Positions 63,224-64,000 of a stretch of 64,000 nt of DNA are shown here, piece after piece. Under the pieces are notes generated by a model. The model had not been told where the DNA came from and did not search any database. It saw only the letters and a list, made by a program, of their open reading frames with translations. A program made the position numbers and the translations under genes. Source of the DNA: Amia ocellicauda (lineage: Eukaryota > Chordata > Actinopteri > Amiiformes > Amiidae); assembly GCF_036373705.1 (NCBI RefSeq), contig NC_089850.1:29762733-29826732 (forward strand). Direction: 5' to 3'. Every line of letters starts with the position of its first letter. Within the stretch, counting starts at the first letter, position 1.

Positions 63224-64000
63224 TCACCTAAAGGATTATTAGGAACACCATACTAATACTGTGTTTCACCCCCTTTCGCCTTCAGAACTGCCTTAATTCT
63301 ACATGGCATTGATTCAACAAGGTGCTGAAAGCATTCTTTAGAAATGTTGGCCCATATTGATAGGATAGCATCTTGCAGTTGATGGAGATTTGTGGGATGC
63401 ACATCCAGGGCACGAAGCTCCCGTTCCACCACATCCCAAAGATGCTCTATTGGGTTGAGATCTGGTGACTGTGGGGGCCAGTTTAGTACAGTGAACTCAT
63501 TGTCATGTTCAAGAAACCAATTTGAAATGATTCGACCTTTGTGACATGGTGCATTATCCTGCTGGAAGTAGCCATCAGAGGATGGGTACATGGTGGTCAT
63601 AAAGGGATGGACATGGTCAGAAACAATGCTCAGGTAGGCCGTGGCATTTAAACGATGCCCAATTGGCACTAAGGGGCCTAAAGTGTGCCAAGAAAACATC
63701 CCTCACACCATTACACCACCACCACCAGCCTGCACAGTGGTAACAAGGCATGATGGATCCATGTTCTCATTCTGTTTACGCCAAATTCTGACTCTACCAT
63801 CTGAATGTCTCAACAGAAATCGAGACTCATCAGACCAGGCAACATTTTTCCAGTCTTCAACTGTCCAATTTTGGTGAGCTTGTGCAAATTGTAGCCTCTT
63901 TTTCCTATTTGTAGTGGAGATGAGTGGTACCCGGTGGGGTCTTCTGCTGTTGTAGCCCATCCGCCTCAAGGTTGTACGTGTTGTGGCTTCACAAATGCTT
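63221..64000 (-). mobile_element. Incomer (DD36E) copy, cut by window end
   Basis: The left terminal repeat CACTCACCTAAAG follows a (TA)n tract directly, consistent with insertion into a TA dinucleotide. The transposase is the same length and sequence as the intact copy as far as can be seen. The exception is a Trp-to-stop change (TGG to TGA near 63700), which splits the frame into 63253-63699 and 63703-63969. All DDE residues are still encoded. Confidence 0.92.

Noticed and set aside
48404..64000. Second sestrin exon within the window
   Set aside because: No plus-strand segment with sestrin-like coding and splice borders was found. The intron probably extends past the window.

Overview
The window is vertebrate nuclear DNA, most likely from a ray-finned fish. 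Coding sequence is cut into short exons with GT/AG borders. Introns are AT-rich and carry CA, TA and AAT microsatellites. Tc1/mariner-type and DIRS-type elements of the kinds common in fish genomes are abundant. The species cannot be told from the sequence.

Three genes are present in the order ccdc162 - cep57l1 - sesn1, matching human 6q21 (SESN1 head-to-head with CEP57L1, followed by CCDC162P). On the minus strand, about 0.1-25.3 kb, lies a very large coiled-coil protein gene that I assign to CCDC162. I resolved 41 coding exons, from an ATG at 24187 to the window edge. They join in one consistent reading frame of about 1,939 codons, and the 3' end is outside the window. Its first, non-coding exon lies near 25.2 kb beside an RFX-type X-box. 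Also on the minus strand, 35.7-44.05 kb, is a complete 11-exon CEP57L1 gene (496 codons). On the plus strand, the first coding exon of sestrin 1 lies at 48134-48403. Its intron fills the rest of the window.

Between ccdc162 and cep57l1 (25.4-35.3 kb) is a transposon-rich insertion zone. It holds a possible solo LTR, a DIRS foldback terminus, a LINE scrap, diverged tandem repeats, a truncated Incomer (DD36E) transposon joined to a decayed DIRS retroelement, and two decayed Tc1 copies. Next to these is a recent partial duplication (32.9-35.2 kb) of the first five ccdc162 coding exons that lacks the start codon.

Other mobile DNA includes an intact 1,209-bp Incomer transposon in a cep57l1 intron (38880-40088) and a third Incomer copy cut by the window end. 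The sesn1 intron also holds a tail-to-tail pair of internally deleted Tc1 copies (53961-55371), a Tc1 element with a duplicated inverted end (57595-59085), and a short deleted Tc1 (49251-49946).

I found no evidence of a wholly new biological system. The most notable items are the potentially active DD36E transposon, the recombinase-transposase fusion frame, the partial ccdc162 duplication, and the long open frame of a gene that is a pseudogene in humans.
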